Below, piece by piece: positions 28,233 to 37,166 of a stretch of 64,000 bases of DNA. Source of the stretch: Caulobacter vibrioides OR37 (GTDB lineage: Bacteria; Pseudomonadota; Alphaproteobacteria; Caulobacterales; Caulobacteraceae); assembly GCF_000372645.1 (NCBI RefSeq), contig NZ_APMP01000008.1:79966-143965 (forward strand). Reading direction: 5' to 3'. The notes beneath the pieces are model-generated. The model worked only from the letters and a program-made list of their open reading frames with translations, searched no databases and was not told the DNA's origin. Both the position numbers and the translations under genes were made by a program. Within the stretch, counting starts at the first letter, position 1; every line of letters starts with the position of its first letter.

Positions 28233-30769
28233 GGCATGGCCTCGGCGATCAGGTCTTCCTCGGCCTCGGCCAGGATCATCTCGCCGGCGGCGTCGCCTGG
28301 CGCGCGCTCGCGGCCGATCTCCAGCATGATCGGCACGGCGAAGGGAGACACGCGATCGAGCGACTTGTGGCGAATATGGCCTTTCACCCGCGCCAGCATG
28401 TCGCCCAGGCGGGCGATGTCCAGCATTCCAGTGGCAGCGTCGTGGCGGGCGCAGCGCAACATCAGATGGTCGGGCTGGTGTTTGCGCAGCACGTCGTAGA
28501 TCAAATCCGTCGAAAAGGTCACCTGCCGCCCCGACTTCTCGGCGCCGGGATGGCGACGCTCGATCAAGCCGGCGATCAGGGCGCAGTGCTTGAAGGCGCG
28601 CTTCATCATGAAGCTCTCGTCCAGCCAGGCCTCCAGGTCGTCGCCCAGCATGTCCTGGGCGAACAGCTCGTCGAGGTCCAGGTCGTCCATCGGCCGCAGG
28701 GACCAGATGTTGAGGGCGTAGTCGTTGCAGACGAAGCCCAGCGGGCCGACGCCCAGGCGATCCAGCCGCCGGGTCAGCAGCATGGCCAGGGTGGTGTGGG
28801 CCAGGCGGCCGTCGAACGGATAGCAGACCAGATGGAAGCGCTTCCCGCGCGGGAAGGTCTCCAGCAGCATCTCGCCCTCGTTCGGGATGGCCGAGCGGAC
28901 CTTCTGCCAGGTCAGCCATTCCTGAACGTCCGGCGGCAGGGCGGCCCATTCGCGCTCGTCGTGCATCATCTGGCGCACACGGCTGGCCAGATAGGTGGAA
29001 AGCGGGAATTTCGAGCCGCCCCAGCTGGGCATCTTCGGGTCGTCGTTCGGGGCGGGCGAAACGAAGGCGTCGGCGCCCACGAGGCTGTTATAGCGCCACA
29101 CCTGCCCCGCGAAGACGAAGGTGTCGCCCGGCGTCAGCTGCTCGAAATAGCCTTCCTCGGCCTCGCCGATCTTCCTGCCCCCCATCGGTCTCTTTCCGCC
29201 GCCGACGCGGATATTGATCATGCCCGGCGAGACAATGGCCCCGACGTTCATCCGATGCTGCTGCCGGGCCTGGGCGTTGCGGGCAGTCCAAAGACCGTCG
29301 GCGTTCCTCACGATGCGCCGGAACTTGTCGTAGGTGCGCAGGGCGTAGCCGCCGGTCGAGACGAAGTCGACGACGGTTTCGAAGTCCTCCCAGGAGAGGT
29401 CCGCGTAGGGACCCGCCGAGCGGATCTCCTGGTAGAGAGCGGTAAGCTCGAAGGGTTCTGAGCAGGCGCAGCCCATGACGTGCTGGGCCAGGACGTCCAG
29501 CGCGCCGACGCGCGGCGGCTCGCCATCCAGGTGGTTCTCCAGGATCGCGTCGGCGGCGGCGCGGCACTCCAGCATTTCAAAGCGGCTGGCCGGCACGAAC
29601 AGGGCGCGGCTGGGCTCGTCCAGGCGGTGGTTGGCGCGACCGATGCGCTGCACCATCCGCGACGCCCCCTTGGGCGCGGCGAGCTGGATGACGAGATCGA
29701 CGTCGCCCCAGTCGATGCCCATGTCCAGGGTCGAGGTGCAGACCACGGCTCGCAGCGCGCCGCGCGCCATGGCCGCCTCGACCTTGCGCCGCTGTTCGGC
29801 CGACAGGCTGCCATGATGCAGGGCGATCGGCAAACCCTCGTCGTTCAGCTCCCACAGGCGTTGGAAGGCGAACTCGGCCTGGAACCGGGTGTTGACGAAG
29901 ACGAGGGCCGTCTTAGCGCTCTTGATGATCTCATAGACCTCGGCCATGGCGTGCTCGGCCGTGTGGCCCGCCCAGGGGACGCGACCGCCGGAGATCAGCA
30001 CCTCCACGACCGGTCGCGCGCCGCCCGAGCCGAGCACGAGGTCGATATTCGAGCCCCTTCCCCCCTGCGGGGAAGGGGTTGGGGATGGGGGTGTTAACTC
30101 GGAGCCGGCGCCCCCACCCCCAGCCCCCTCCCCGCGAGGGGGAGGGGAGTTGCATCCCAGCCACCGCCGCACCAGATCCGGATCATCGACCGTCGCCGAA
30201 AGGCCCACGCGCCGCATCCCCGGCGCGAAGGCCTGCAGCCTGGCCAGGCCCAACGCCAGCAGGTCGCCGCGCTTGCTGGGCCAGATGGCGTGGGCCTCGT
30301 CGATGATCACGCACCGCAGGTCGGCGAAGTATTCGCGCGCGCCTTCCCAGGCGCAGAACAGGGCCAGTTGCTCGGGCGTGGTCAGCAGGATGTCGGGCGG
30401 GCGCACCCGCTGGCGCGCCTTGCGGGCCTCGCCGGTGTCGCCGGTCCGGCTCTCGGCGACGATGGGCAGGTCCATCTCGCGGATGGGCGTCAGCAGGTTG
30501 CGCTCGACATCGACCGCCAGCGCCTTCAGCGGCGAGATGTAGAGGGTGTGCACGCCGGCCGGGGCGTTGCGCTTGGGCCGTTCGGTCAGCTCGATCAGGC
30601 TGGGCAGGAAGCCCGCCAGGGTCTTGCCGCCGCCGGTGGGCGCGATCAGCAGGGCGCCACGCCCGGCCCGGGCCTTCTCCAGCATCTCGAGCTGATGCGC
30701 GCGGGGGCTCCAGCCTCGGCTGGCGAACCATTGCTGAAACTTGGGAGGAAGGGCGTCGGCCGCGAGCAT
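28229..30769 (-). CDS. Ligase-associated DNA damage response DEXH-box helicase (Lhr-like)
   Basis: 846 aa. Superfamily 2 helicase: Walker A APTGGGKTLAGF (about residues 40-50), ISPLKALAVD, TTPEQLAL, Walker B VIIDEAHAIW, GLSATVDDP (motif III), ALVFVNTRFQAEF and the motif VI region QRIGRANHRLDEPSRA. A Lhr-type winged-helix and C-terminal domain follow. It unwinds or remodels damaged DNA with its co-operonic nuclease PdeM. Between motif III and the second RecA domain (about residues 206-240) lies a Pro/Gly/Ser-rich stretch encoded by a palindromic repeat inserted in frame at 30051-30152. The start is set at 30769, giving an N-terminus ahead of QQWFASRGWSPRAHQ. Confidence 0.93.
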   Translation of the reverse strand: MLAADALPPKFQQWFASRGWSPRAHQLEMLEKARAGRGALLIAPTGGGKTLAGFLPSLIELTERPKRNAPAGVHTLYISPLKALAVDVERNLLTPIREMDLPIVAESRTGDTGEARKARQRVRPPDILLTTPEQLALFCAWEGAREYFADLRCVIIDEAHAIWPSKRGDLLALGLARLQAFAPGMRRVGLSATVDDPDLVRRWLGCNSPPPRGEGAGGGGAGSELTPPSPTPSPQGGRGSNIDLVLGSGGARPVVEVLISGGRVPWAGHTAEHAMAEVYEIIKSAKTALVFVNTRFQAEFAFQRLWELNDEGLPIALHHGSLSAEQRRKVEAAMARGALRAVVCTSTLDMGIDWGDVDLVIQLAAPKGASRMVQRIGRANHRLDEPSRALFVPASRFEMLECRAAADAILENHLDGEPPRVGALDVLAQHVMGCACSEPFELTALYQEIRSAGPYADLSWEDFETVVDFVSTGGYALRTYDKFRRIVRNADGLWTARNAQARQQHRMNVGAIVSPGMINIRVGGGKRPMGGRKIGEAEEGYFEQLTPGDTFVFAGQVWRYNSLVGADAFVSPAPNDDPKMPSWGGSKFPLSTYLASRVRQMMHDEREWAALPPDVQEWLTWQKVRSAIPNEGEMLLETFPRGKRFHLVCYPFDGRLAHTTLAMLLTRRLDRLGVGPLGFVCNDYALNIWSLRPMDDLDLDELFAQDMLGDDLEAWLDESFMMKRAFKHCALIAGLIERRHPGAEKSGRQVTFSTDLIYDVLRKHQPDHLMLRCARHDAATGMLDIARLGDMLARVKGHIRHKSLDRVSPFAVPIMLEIGRERAPGDAAGEMILAEAEEDLIAEAMP
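30051..30152. repeat. Intragenic palindromic repeat inserted in frame in the Lhr-like helicase gene
   Basis: About 100 bases of C- and G-runs forming nested inverted repeats: a left hairpin (CCCCTTCCCC with GGGGAAGGGG), a right hairpin (CCCCTCCCC with GGGGGAGGGG), and the two halves also pair with each other. In the helicase frame it encodes a Pro/Arg/Gly/Ser peptide (NSPPPRGEGAGGGG and TPSPTPSPQGGRGSN-like parts) with no stop. Composition and symmetry differ sharply from the surrounding helicase sequence. Confidence 0.85.
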
Positions 30770-30886
30770 TGTGGCCGATATAGCATGTTCCCTTTCTGTT
30801 TCACCTGTCTTTCGCGCGCCGCGCGCCCTTGCGCGAGACGATCGATATCGCCACACCTTGAGAAGATCGAAACACGGGGTTCGGAC

Positions 30887-31858
30887 TTGATCGGACTGGC
30901 TTTTGTTCTGGCGCTGGCTCTTGGGCAGGCGCCCGTCGCCGGAGCGGCCTCGCCGCCGGCAACCGCCAAGAGCGCCGCGCCCGCCGATCTGGCCGAGCTC
31001 ACGCGCCGCGCCCGGGCGGGGGACGTCTCGGCCTACGATGCGCTGGCCCTGCGCTATCTGGACGGACCCGACGAGGACTACGACCTCGACAAGGCTCTGC
31101 ACTGGCTGAAGGCCGGCGTGGCGGCCGGCGACCCGGCCAGCATGGTCGACCTGGGCGATCTGTATCTGGACGGCGAAGGTGTCGACGCCAGCGCGGCGGA
31201 GGCCGCCAAGCTCTACCAGGCCGCCGCGCGCAAGGGCTATGCCCGCGCCTACGACCGGATGGGCCTCGTCTACAGCGGCGCGGAAGGGGTCCAGGAGGAC
31301 TTCGCCCAGGCGGTTCGCTGGTTCCGCCGCGCCGCGGCGGCCGGCGATCGCGAAGGCATGTACGACCTGGCCAAGGCCTATCAGAACGGGCGCGGCGTGG
31401 CCGAGGACAAGGCCCAGGCCGCCGCCTGGATGCGCAAGTCCGCCGAGGCCGGGTTCGTCGACGCGCTGAACGACCTGGGAGACTTCTATTCCGACGGCTA
31501 TGGCGTGGCCGTCGATCACGGCAAGGCGTTGGCGCTGTACAAGGCCGCGGCCGACCAGGGCTCGGCGACGGGCATGGCCAATGTGGCTGTGGTCTATCAC
31601 AACGGCGAGGGGGTGCCCGTCGACTACGCCGAGGCGCTGAAGTGGTACAAGGCGGCCGCCAACGCCGGCGACACCGACGCCTATTATAGGATCGGCCTGA
31701 TGTACGAGGCCGGTGAAGGCGTGAAGAAGAACAAGGACGCGGCCCTGGCCCTCTATCGCAAGACGGCCGAGGATCCCGACGCCGACCAGCAGGAGGAAGC
31801 CCAGGCGGCGGTCGACCGGCTGGAGGACGAGCTGGCCTCCCGCGCGCCGGTGACCTGA
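30887..31858 (+). CDS. Exported Sel1-repeat (TPR-like) protein
   Basis: About 323 aa from TTG at 30887, which gives a hydrophobic signal-like N-terminus (LAFVLALALGQAPVAGAA); an ATG at 30785 in the same frame is an alternative. The body is six to seven Sel1 repeats (for example ASMVDLGDLYLDGEGVDASA, GMYDLAKAYQNGRGVAEDK, DALNDLGDFYSDGYGVAVDH and AYYRIGLMYEAGEGVKKNK), each with the A/G pattern typical of the family. Sel1 arrays are protein-binding scaffolds; the partner is unknown. Transcribed divergently from the Lhr-like helicase with about 117 bases between the starts. Confidence 0.85.
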   Translation: MIGLAFVLALALGQAPVAGAASPPATAKSAAPADLAELTRRARAGDVSAYDALALRYLDGPDEDYDLDKALHWLKAGVAAGDPASMVDLGDLYLDGEGVDASAAEAAKLYQAAARKGYARAYDRMGLVYSGAEGVQEDFAQAVRWFRRAAAAGDREGMYDLAKAYQNGRGVAEDKAQAAAWMRKSAEAGFVDALNDLGDFYSDGYGVAVDHGKALALYKAAADQGSATGMANVAVVYHNGEGVPVDYAEALKWYKAAANAGDTDAYYRIGLMYEAGEGVKKNKDAALALYRKTAEDPDADQQEEAQAAVDRLEDELASRAPVT

Positions 31859-31912
31859 CGCCGCGCGAACGTTCCGATTCTGTTTCGGGCGGGTTTTTGC
31901 TAACAGACTCGC

Positions 31913-34738
31913 GTGACCGTCTCCCCGCCGACTCTGGATCTCGCTCCCGCGCTCGTGGTGCTGCCGGGGCCGCGCGCGGGCGTGGCCGACGGAAGCGGCG
32001 AGGCGCGGATGCTGAGGGCCCCCGACGCGCGCGACCTCTTCGAGCACGGCCCGGTGCTGGTGGCCCACGCGGCCATGACCGCCCGCCGCCTCAATTTGGC
32101 GCCGCCCTCGCGCGGGCCCAGGCTGTTCGACGTTCTGGAGCTCCACGCCTTTGTCCGGCCGGCCGCGTTCTGCGCGCCGTCGGCGGTGGGCTTGGCCATG
32201 GCCCTGGGGCTTCGTGAACCGCACGGCGCGGCCGAGCAGGCCCAGAGCTTGCGCGAAAGCGCGGACGCCCTGCTGCGCGAACTGGCCCTGACGCCGGTCC
32301 CCTCGCGCGAGGAGGCCCTGGCCGTGGCCGAGACCCTGGCCAAGGCCGGTTGGTCCTGGGGCGCCTGGGTGATCGGCGCGCTGCGCTCGGTGCAGGCCGG
32401 CAACCAGTTCCGGGGCTCGGGCCTGGACGTCTGGGCGCGACTGACGGAATGGGAGGATCAGGCCCCGCCCGGCGAGGCCGGCTCGCGGCCGATCGATCCC
32501 GAGCGCGCCGGCCAGCGCCTGGCCGAACTGCTGCAACGCTCGGGCCTCGAGGAGGTGCGCGAAGCCCAGGCGACCTTCGCGAAGGAGGCGTCCTACGCCT
32601 TCCAGCCGCGTGAGCGCGAGGGCGAGCCGCGCATGATGCTGGCCGAGGCCGGCACCGGCGTCGGCAAGACCCTGGGCTATCTGGCCCCGGCTTCGCTGTG
32701 GGCCGAGGCCAACGGGCCGTCGGTCTGGGTCAGCACCTACACCCGCGCCCTACAGCGCCAGATCGAGCGCGAGAGCCGCTCGATCTATCCCGACCCCAAG
32801 GAGCGAGCCCGCAAGGCCGTCGTCCGCAAGGGGCGCGAGAACTATCTCTGCCTGCTGAATTTCCAGGAGCAGATCAACGGCGCCCAGCTGGGCAATGGCG
32901 ACCTGATCGGCCTGGCCCTGACCGCCCGATGGGCGCGGGCGACGCGGGACGGCGACATGACCGGCGGCGACTTTCCGGCCTGGCTGCCGACGCTTTCCGC
33001 TGTGCCGCCTTCGGCCCAGGCGAGTCCGTCGAACCTGGTCGACCGGCGCGGGGAATGCATTCACGCCGGCTGCCAGCACTATCGCATCTGCTTCATCGAG
33101 AAAGCCGTGCGGGCGTCCAAGCGGGCCGACCTGGTGATCGCCAACCACGCGCTTGTCCTGACCCAGGCGGCGTTCGACGGCGCGCGGACGGCGCGGGGCC
33201 TGAAGGGCGACAACGAGACCACCAGCCTCAAGCGCATCGTCTTCGACGAGGGCCACCACCTGTTCGAGGCCGCCGACAGCGCCTTCTCGGCCGCCCTGTC
33301 CGGCGCCGAGGCCGCCGAGCTGCGCCGCTGGATCCGGGGCCCCGAAGGGCGCGGGCGGCGGGGCAGGGGTCTCGAAGCGCGCCTGCTGGACATCCTGGGC
33401 GATCGCGAGGGCGCGCGCGAGGCGATGAACCAGGCGCTGCGGGCCGCCGCCGCCTTGCCGGGCGAGGGCTGGTCGGGCCGCGTCGCGCCGCCGGACGGCC
33501 AGGTCAATCCGATCGGACCGATCGAGAGTTTCCTCGTCGCCGTCATTGAACAGCTACGCGCCCGCACCAGCGAGCGGGGCGGCGCCGATCTGGGCCTGCA
33601 GTGCGACGCCCGACCCGCGATCGACCTCGTCCGCGAGCGCGCGCCGGAGGCGGCCAAGGCCTTGGCGGCCATCGAGGCGCCGCTGCTGGCCCTGGCCCGC
33701 GCTCTGGAGGACGTGCTGGACGAGGACGCCGAGCATCTGGGGCCGTCCGAGCGCGCCCGCATCGAAGGCGCGCTGCGAGGCCTGGATCGCCGGGCCCGCA
33801 TGACCCTGCCGGCCTGGCGCTCGATCCTGAAGGCCATCGAGGACGACGATATCGAGCCGACCGAGACCGATCCGGACTTCGTCGACTGGTTCGAGGCGAC
33901 GTTCCTCTATGGCCGTGTCGTCGACGCCGCGTGCCGGCGTCACTGGGTCGATCCGACCGAGCCGCTGCGCGCGGCGGTGCTGTCGCCCGCCCATGGCGTG
34001 CTGGTCACCAGCGCCACCCTGGTCGATCCGGCCCTGCAGGACCCGTTCGCCCTGGCCGAGATGCGCACCGGCGCGGCGCGCCTGCCGTCCGCGCCCAAGG
34101 TGCTTCGCTTGGTCTCGCCGTTCGACTACGAGAACAACGCGAGGGCCTTCGTCGTCACCGACGTCAACAAGGAAGACCCGCGCCAGGTCTCGGCGGCCAT
34201 GCGCGAGCTCTTCCTGGCGGCCGGGGGCGGGGGGCTGGGGCTCTTCACCGCCATCCGCCGTCTGAAGGCGGTGCATGAGCGCATCGCCGCGCCGCTGGCC
34301 GATAACGGCCTGGCTCTCTACGCCCAGCACGTCGATCCGCTGGAAGTCGGGGCGCTGGTCGACATCTTCCGCGCCGAGGAGGACGCCTGTCTGCTGGGCA
34401 CCGACGCGATCCGGGATGGCGTCGACGTGCCAGGCCGCTCGCTGCGACTGCTGGTGTTCGACCGGGTGCCCTGGCCGCGTCCGGATGTTCTGCACAAGGC
34501 CCGCCGGCTGCGGTTCGGCGGCAAGGGCTATGACGACGCGGTGGCGCGGGCGCGGATCAGCCAGGCCTTTGGCCGCCTGATCCGCCGGGCCGACGACCGC
34601 GGCGTCTTCGTCATGCTGGACGCCGCCGCGCCCACCCGCCTGTTTTCGAGCCTGCCCGAGGGCGTCAGCATCGAGCGCGTCGGCCTGGTTGACGCCATCG
34701 AGGCGACCGCCGCATTTTTATCGAAGACGAAAGCCTAG
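31913..34738 (+). CDS. DinG-like ATP-dependent DNA helicase (XPD-type, Fe-S)
   Basis: 941 aa, GTG start. Walker A LAEAGTGVGKTLGYL lies near residue 243 and the DEGH box VFDEGHHLFE near 444. Between them four Cys (YLCLLNF near 312; ECIHAGCQHYRICF near 382-394) can ligate the 4Fe-4S cluster typical of DinG/XPD. C-terminal motifs include TSATLVDP, GTDAIRDGVDVPG and ISQAFGRLIRRADDRG. It unwinds DNA 5'-3' and helps clear R-loops or other repair substrates. The first about 220 residues are an extension without helicase motifs, conserved as an N-terminal domain in alphaproteobacterial DinG-like proteins as far as I recall. Confidence 0.92.
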   Translation: MTVSPPTLDLAPALVVLPGPRAGVADGSGEARMLRAPDARDLFEHGPVLVAHAAMTARRLNLAPPSRGPRLFDVLELHAFVRPAAFCAPSAVGLAMALGLREPHGAAEQAQSLRESADALLRELALTPVPSREEALAVAETLAKAGWSWGAWVIGALRSVQAGNQFRGSGLDVWARLTEWEDQAPPGEAGSRPIDPERAGQRLAELLQRSGLEEVREAQATFAKEASYAFQPREREGEPRMMLAEAGTGVGKTLGYLAPASLWAEANGPSVWVSTYTRALQRQIERESRSIYPDPKERARKAVVRKGRENYLCLLNFQEQINGAQLGNGDLIGLALTARWARATRDGDMTGGDFPAWLPTLSAVPPSAQASPSNLVDRRGECIHAGCQHYRICFIEKAVRASKRADLVIANHALVLTQAAFDGARTARGLKGDNETTSLKRIVFDEGHHLFEAADSAFSAALSGAEAAELRRWIRGPEGRGRRGRGLEARLLDILGDREGAREAMNQALRAAAALPGEGWSGRVAPPDGQVNPIGPIESFLVAVIEQLRARTSERGGADLGLQCDARPAIDLVRERAPEAAKALAAIEAPLLALARALEDVLDEDAEHLGPSERARIEGALRGLDRRARMTLPAWRSILKAIEDDDIEPTETDPDFVDWFEATFLYGRVVDAACRRHWVDPTEPLRAAVLSPAHGVLVTSATLVDPALQDPFALAEMRTGAARLPSAPKVLRLVSPFDYENNARAFVVTDVNKEDPRQVSAAMRELFLAAGGGGLGLFTAIRRLKAVHERIAAPLADNGLALYAQHVDPLEVGALVDIFRAEEDACLLGTDAIRDGVDVPGRSLRLLVFDRVPWPRPDVLHKARRLRFGGKGYDDAVARARISQAFGRLIRRADDRGVFVMLDAAAPTRLFSSLPEGVSIERVGLVDAIEATAAFLSKTKA

Positions 34739-34767
34739 AACCGTCCAGTTTCGCTGGAGAAATCCCG

Positions 34768-35223
34768 TTGGTCCGTCTCGCCGCGCCGCTCTTCGCCGCC
34801 GCCCTTCTGGCCGCCAATGTCGCCCAGGCCGACGAGTTCGTCCGCCCCGACTGTCGCGGCGCGGTCGCGCCCACGTCCAGCCTCAAGTTCGATACCCCCG
34901 AGCACGCCCTCTGGTATCGGCGCTTCTGGACGGGCGATTGCGCGAATCTGCCCTTCTTCTGCATCTCGGGCGCGCCGAACTGGAACGACATCGTCGGCAA
35001 GCTCGTGGTCAAGGGCGGTCCGTCCGAGCAGTCGGCCTTGCTGCCCAAGGCTTGTCGGCTGGGTCAGCTGATCGGCTTGGAGTGGTCTCGCGAAAAGAAG
35101 ATCCGCCGGATCGACACCCGCGATCTGCGGGTTTTCAACGGGATACTGAACGCCTCCGGCGACGCTCTGCGGGGCGTGGACCAGGTGGAGACCAAGGCGC
35201 GAGCGCTGACGACGACGCACTGA
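34768..35223 (+). CDS. Small exported hypothetical protein
   Basis: 151 aa from TTG, with CTGGAGAAA upstream. Signal peptide about residues 1-21 (ends AQA, then DEFVRP). The mature part holds five Cys (DCRGAV, DCANLPFFCISG, ACRLGQ) that suggest periplasmic disulfides, and the motif GAPNWNDIVGKLVVKGG. I recognise no family. It follows the DinG-like gene by 29 bases and may share its transcript. Confidence 0.72.
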   Translation: MVRLAAPLFAAALLAANVAQADEFVRPDCRGAVAPTSSLKFDTPEHALWYRRFWTGDCANLPFFCISGAPNWNDIVGKLVVKGGPSEQSALLPKACRLGQLIGLEWSREKKIRRIDTRDLRVFNGILNASGDALRGVDQVETKARALTTTH

Positions 35224-35300
35224 CTCAAAGCCGTCGAAATTCTGCAATCGCCACGCCCTAGAAGCCCTTCATAGGGAGGGAACAGTTCAGGAGCGTACCG

Positions 35301-35567
35301 ATGATGACTCGACCCGCCGACCCCGCGATCGACGAAGCCGCCACGCCCGCCCGGGCCCGCTCGGCTCGGGCCCTGATCCAGGCGGTGCGCTGGCGCACCG
35401 GCCTCTCCCAAGCCGATTTCGCCCGCGTGTTCCGGATAGATCTGACGCTGCTGGAAGACCTGGAGCGCGGCGACGCCCGTCCCGACACCGCGCTCACCGC
35501 CTATCTGCGGGTCATTGATCACGCGCCCGAGGCGGTTCTTGAGGCCTTGCGGCGCGCGCCGGGCTGA
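35301..35567 (+). CDS. Small XRE-type helix-turn-helix protein
   Basis: 88 aa, preceded by TAGGGAGGGAACAG further upstream. Residues about 25-80 form a Cro/C1-type HTH: IQAVRWRTGLSQADFARVF, then LEDLERGDARPDTALTAYLRVI. The fold is clear. The target is unknown; there is no obvious toxin partner on either side, so an antitoxin role is not supported. Confidence 0.82.
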   Translation: MMTRPADPAIDEAATPARARSARALIQAVRWRTGLSQADFARVFRIDLTLLEDLERGDARPDTALTAYLRVIDHAPEAVLEALRRAPG

Positions 35568-35657
35568 AGCGTCCGGCGCTAGCCCTGATCAGTCACGAAC
35601 GGGCCTGATTTCGGCTGAAGCTCGTCTTTAGCGACTCGCGCCCCCGGCTCGAAGAGG

Positions 35658-35679
35658 TCGGCAATATTGGCCGATTTTT
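35658..35679 (+). terminator. Weak rho-independent terminator
   Basis: TCGGC pairs with GCCGA across a 7-base loop, followed by TTTTT. It lies about 90 bases after the XRE gene. The stem is only five pairs. The rest of the 299-base gap up to the sulfotransferase shows no gene; it is AT-richer near 35740-35800, where the promoter of the next gene probably lies. Confidence 0.45.
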
Positions 35680-35866
35680 GGAGAACGGCGATTTCTCACT
35701 GGCGTCTTCCCATGAGGGAAACCGGTGGCGCCCGACTATTTGCCTCGCAAAGAGTTAAGGCGCTTGGAAACTAGAATTTTAAGTATGGAATGTTTCGCAG
35801 CCGCGACGGAATGGTGACGCTCGCCCGTTAGAGACGGGGAAAGGGGCGTGGATTTCCGACGCCGGA

Positions 35867-36622
35867 GTGTGGAACTTGGTCGAGCAGCTCTTCTTCTTTC
35901 ACAACCCGAAAGCCGGCGGCACATCGGTCGTCGACGCGTTGAAGCGGTTGTTTCCGGAAGAGCGACAGTGTCCGCGCATCGAGAACGACGCCACCGAGCA
36001 CGCCGATCGCGGCGGGCGCTATGGGGTCTTCCGAGGCTATGACCTCTATGCCGGCCACTATGGACGCGACATCCGCGACGTCGTGGGGCCGCGCATGCCC
36101 ATGGCCACCAACTTCCGTTGGCCGATCGACCGCGTTGTCTCGGTGCATCGCTACTTCCGCTACATGGTCGAGATTTCCGACGAGCAGGCGCGCGATCCGC
36201 GTTATCGCGCGGTGGCCCTGGCCAAGCGGCTGGCGCTGGACGACTTCGTCACCTGCGACGACCCGGCGGTGGTGATCCACACCTATGACCACCACTATCG
36301 CCAGCTGACGGGGTCGGGCTGGTCGCCGCACTACGAGCGCGACCTGAAGGCGGCGAGGGACCTGATCGACCAGATGGTGTGGTTCTATGTCTGCGAGCAT
36401 CCCTACGAGTCTCTGGACTGGGCCCAGACCGCCTTCGAAGGGCGCCTGGGCGACGTCGCGCGGCTGAACGTCACCCAGGCGGAGTCACACAGCGCGGCTC
36501 TGGGCCCAAGGGCTTATCGGCAGCTGCTGGCCCAGAACCAGAACGATATCGCCATCTACCGCCACGCTCTGGACCGCCTGCTGACCGAGACCGCGCCGGT
36601 CGAAGTGCGGCTGATCGCGTAG
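35867..36622 (+). CDS. Sulfotransferase family protein
   Basis: 251 aa, GTG start. The 5'-phosphosulfate-binding loop is visible near the N-terminus (FFFHNPKAGGTSVVDAL), and a second PAPS-contact segment follows around FRWPIDRVVSVHRYFRYM. This matches the family 2 (heparan- or chondroitin-type) sulfotransferases that use PAPS to sulfate a sugar or lipid hydroxyl. Length is at the short end for the family. No glycan genes are adjacent, so the acceptor is unknown. Confidence 0.8.
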   Translation: MWNLVEQLFFFHNPKAGGTSVVDALKRLFPEERQCPRIENDATEHADRGGRYGVFRGYDLYAGHYGRDIRDVVGPRMPMATNFRWPIDRVVSVHRYFRYMVEISDEQARDPRYRAVALAKRLALDDFVTCDDPAVVIHTYDHHYRQLTGSGWSPHYERDLKAARDLIDQMVWFYVCEHPYESLDWAQTAFEGRLGDVARLNVTQAESHSAALGPRAYRQLLAQNQNDIAIYRHALDRLLTETAPVEVRLIA

Positions 36623-36784
36623 GCGCCACGGGGCCGGCCTCGCAAACGATTTCTGAGCGTGGCGTCTACCCATTCTGGGGTCTGCGACACGCGGACGCGT
36701 TGTCTCTACTTCCGTGTTCAGCGAAATGAGCGCGTCGGCTTTGAGGCGACGCCGCCGCGCTCGGAGCTCAGCGCGACCGACGCC

Positions 36785-36837
36785 GTCCTGTTGGGGAACA
36801 GGACGACGCCCCCGCGCCCCAGGGCCGGGGGCGTTTT
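36785..36837 (+). terminator. Double hairpin with terminator (possible end of a small RNA)
   Basis: A stem GTCCTG/CAGGAC (36785-36804) is followed at once by a strong stem ACGCCCCC/GGGGGCGT (36806-36834) and TTTT. It is 160 or more bases beyond the sulfotransferase, with no gene in 36623-36784, so it may end a small non-coding RNA beginning somewhere in that gap, or a long sulfotransferase 3' UTR. Confidence 0.7.
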
Positions 36838-36934
36838 CATGTCGGCTTTCCCGCTATCGAGCCGCGGTCAATGAACGGCGTGCGTCCAGTGGTCGCATGG
36901 CGGCGGCGTTAGGGTCCTATAAACCTTCGCGCCC

Positions 36935-37117
36935 ATGGGGAAACGCGACGATCACTTGCGAGAAGCCGAGCGGCTCGAGCGCCAGGCCGAGATCGCCGAT
37001 AGCGCGCACGCGCGCGCGGCGTTGCTGCGCATGGCCCAGGCGTCTCGCGGCGCGGCCGCCTTGGCGCGCATGTTCGAGGCCTGTCGTGAAGACGGCCCCT
37101 CGCCGCTTCGGCCTTAG
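36935..37117 (+). CDS. Small hypothetical protein (charged, helical)
   Basis: 60 aa, highly charged at the N-terminus (MGKRDDHLREAERLERQAE) and probably one or two amphipathic helices. No family recognised. Its stop codon TAG is the first three bases of the palindromic TAGAGC repeat at 37115. Codon composition fits the genome, but the short length leaves doubt. Confidence 0.45.
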   Translation: MGKRDDHLREAERLERQAEIADSAHARAALLRMAQASRGAAALARMFEACREDGPSPLRP

Positions 37118-37166
37118 AGCCCGTCTGGTTTAGAGGGCGCCCTCTAAACCAGATATGCGGGTTCTA
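37115..37166. repeat. Palindromic TAGAGC repeat between convergent genes
   Basis: Inner perfect palindrome of 30 bases (37124-37153; each arm TCTGGTTTAGAGGGC or its complement), outer GAGCCCG/CGGGTTC. The TAG at its left end is the stop of the 60-aa gene, and the CTA at its right end (37164) is the stop of the racemase on the other strand, so one element ends both flanking reading frames. It can also act as a bidirectional terminator. Confidence 0.88.
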
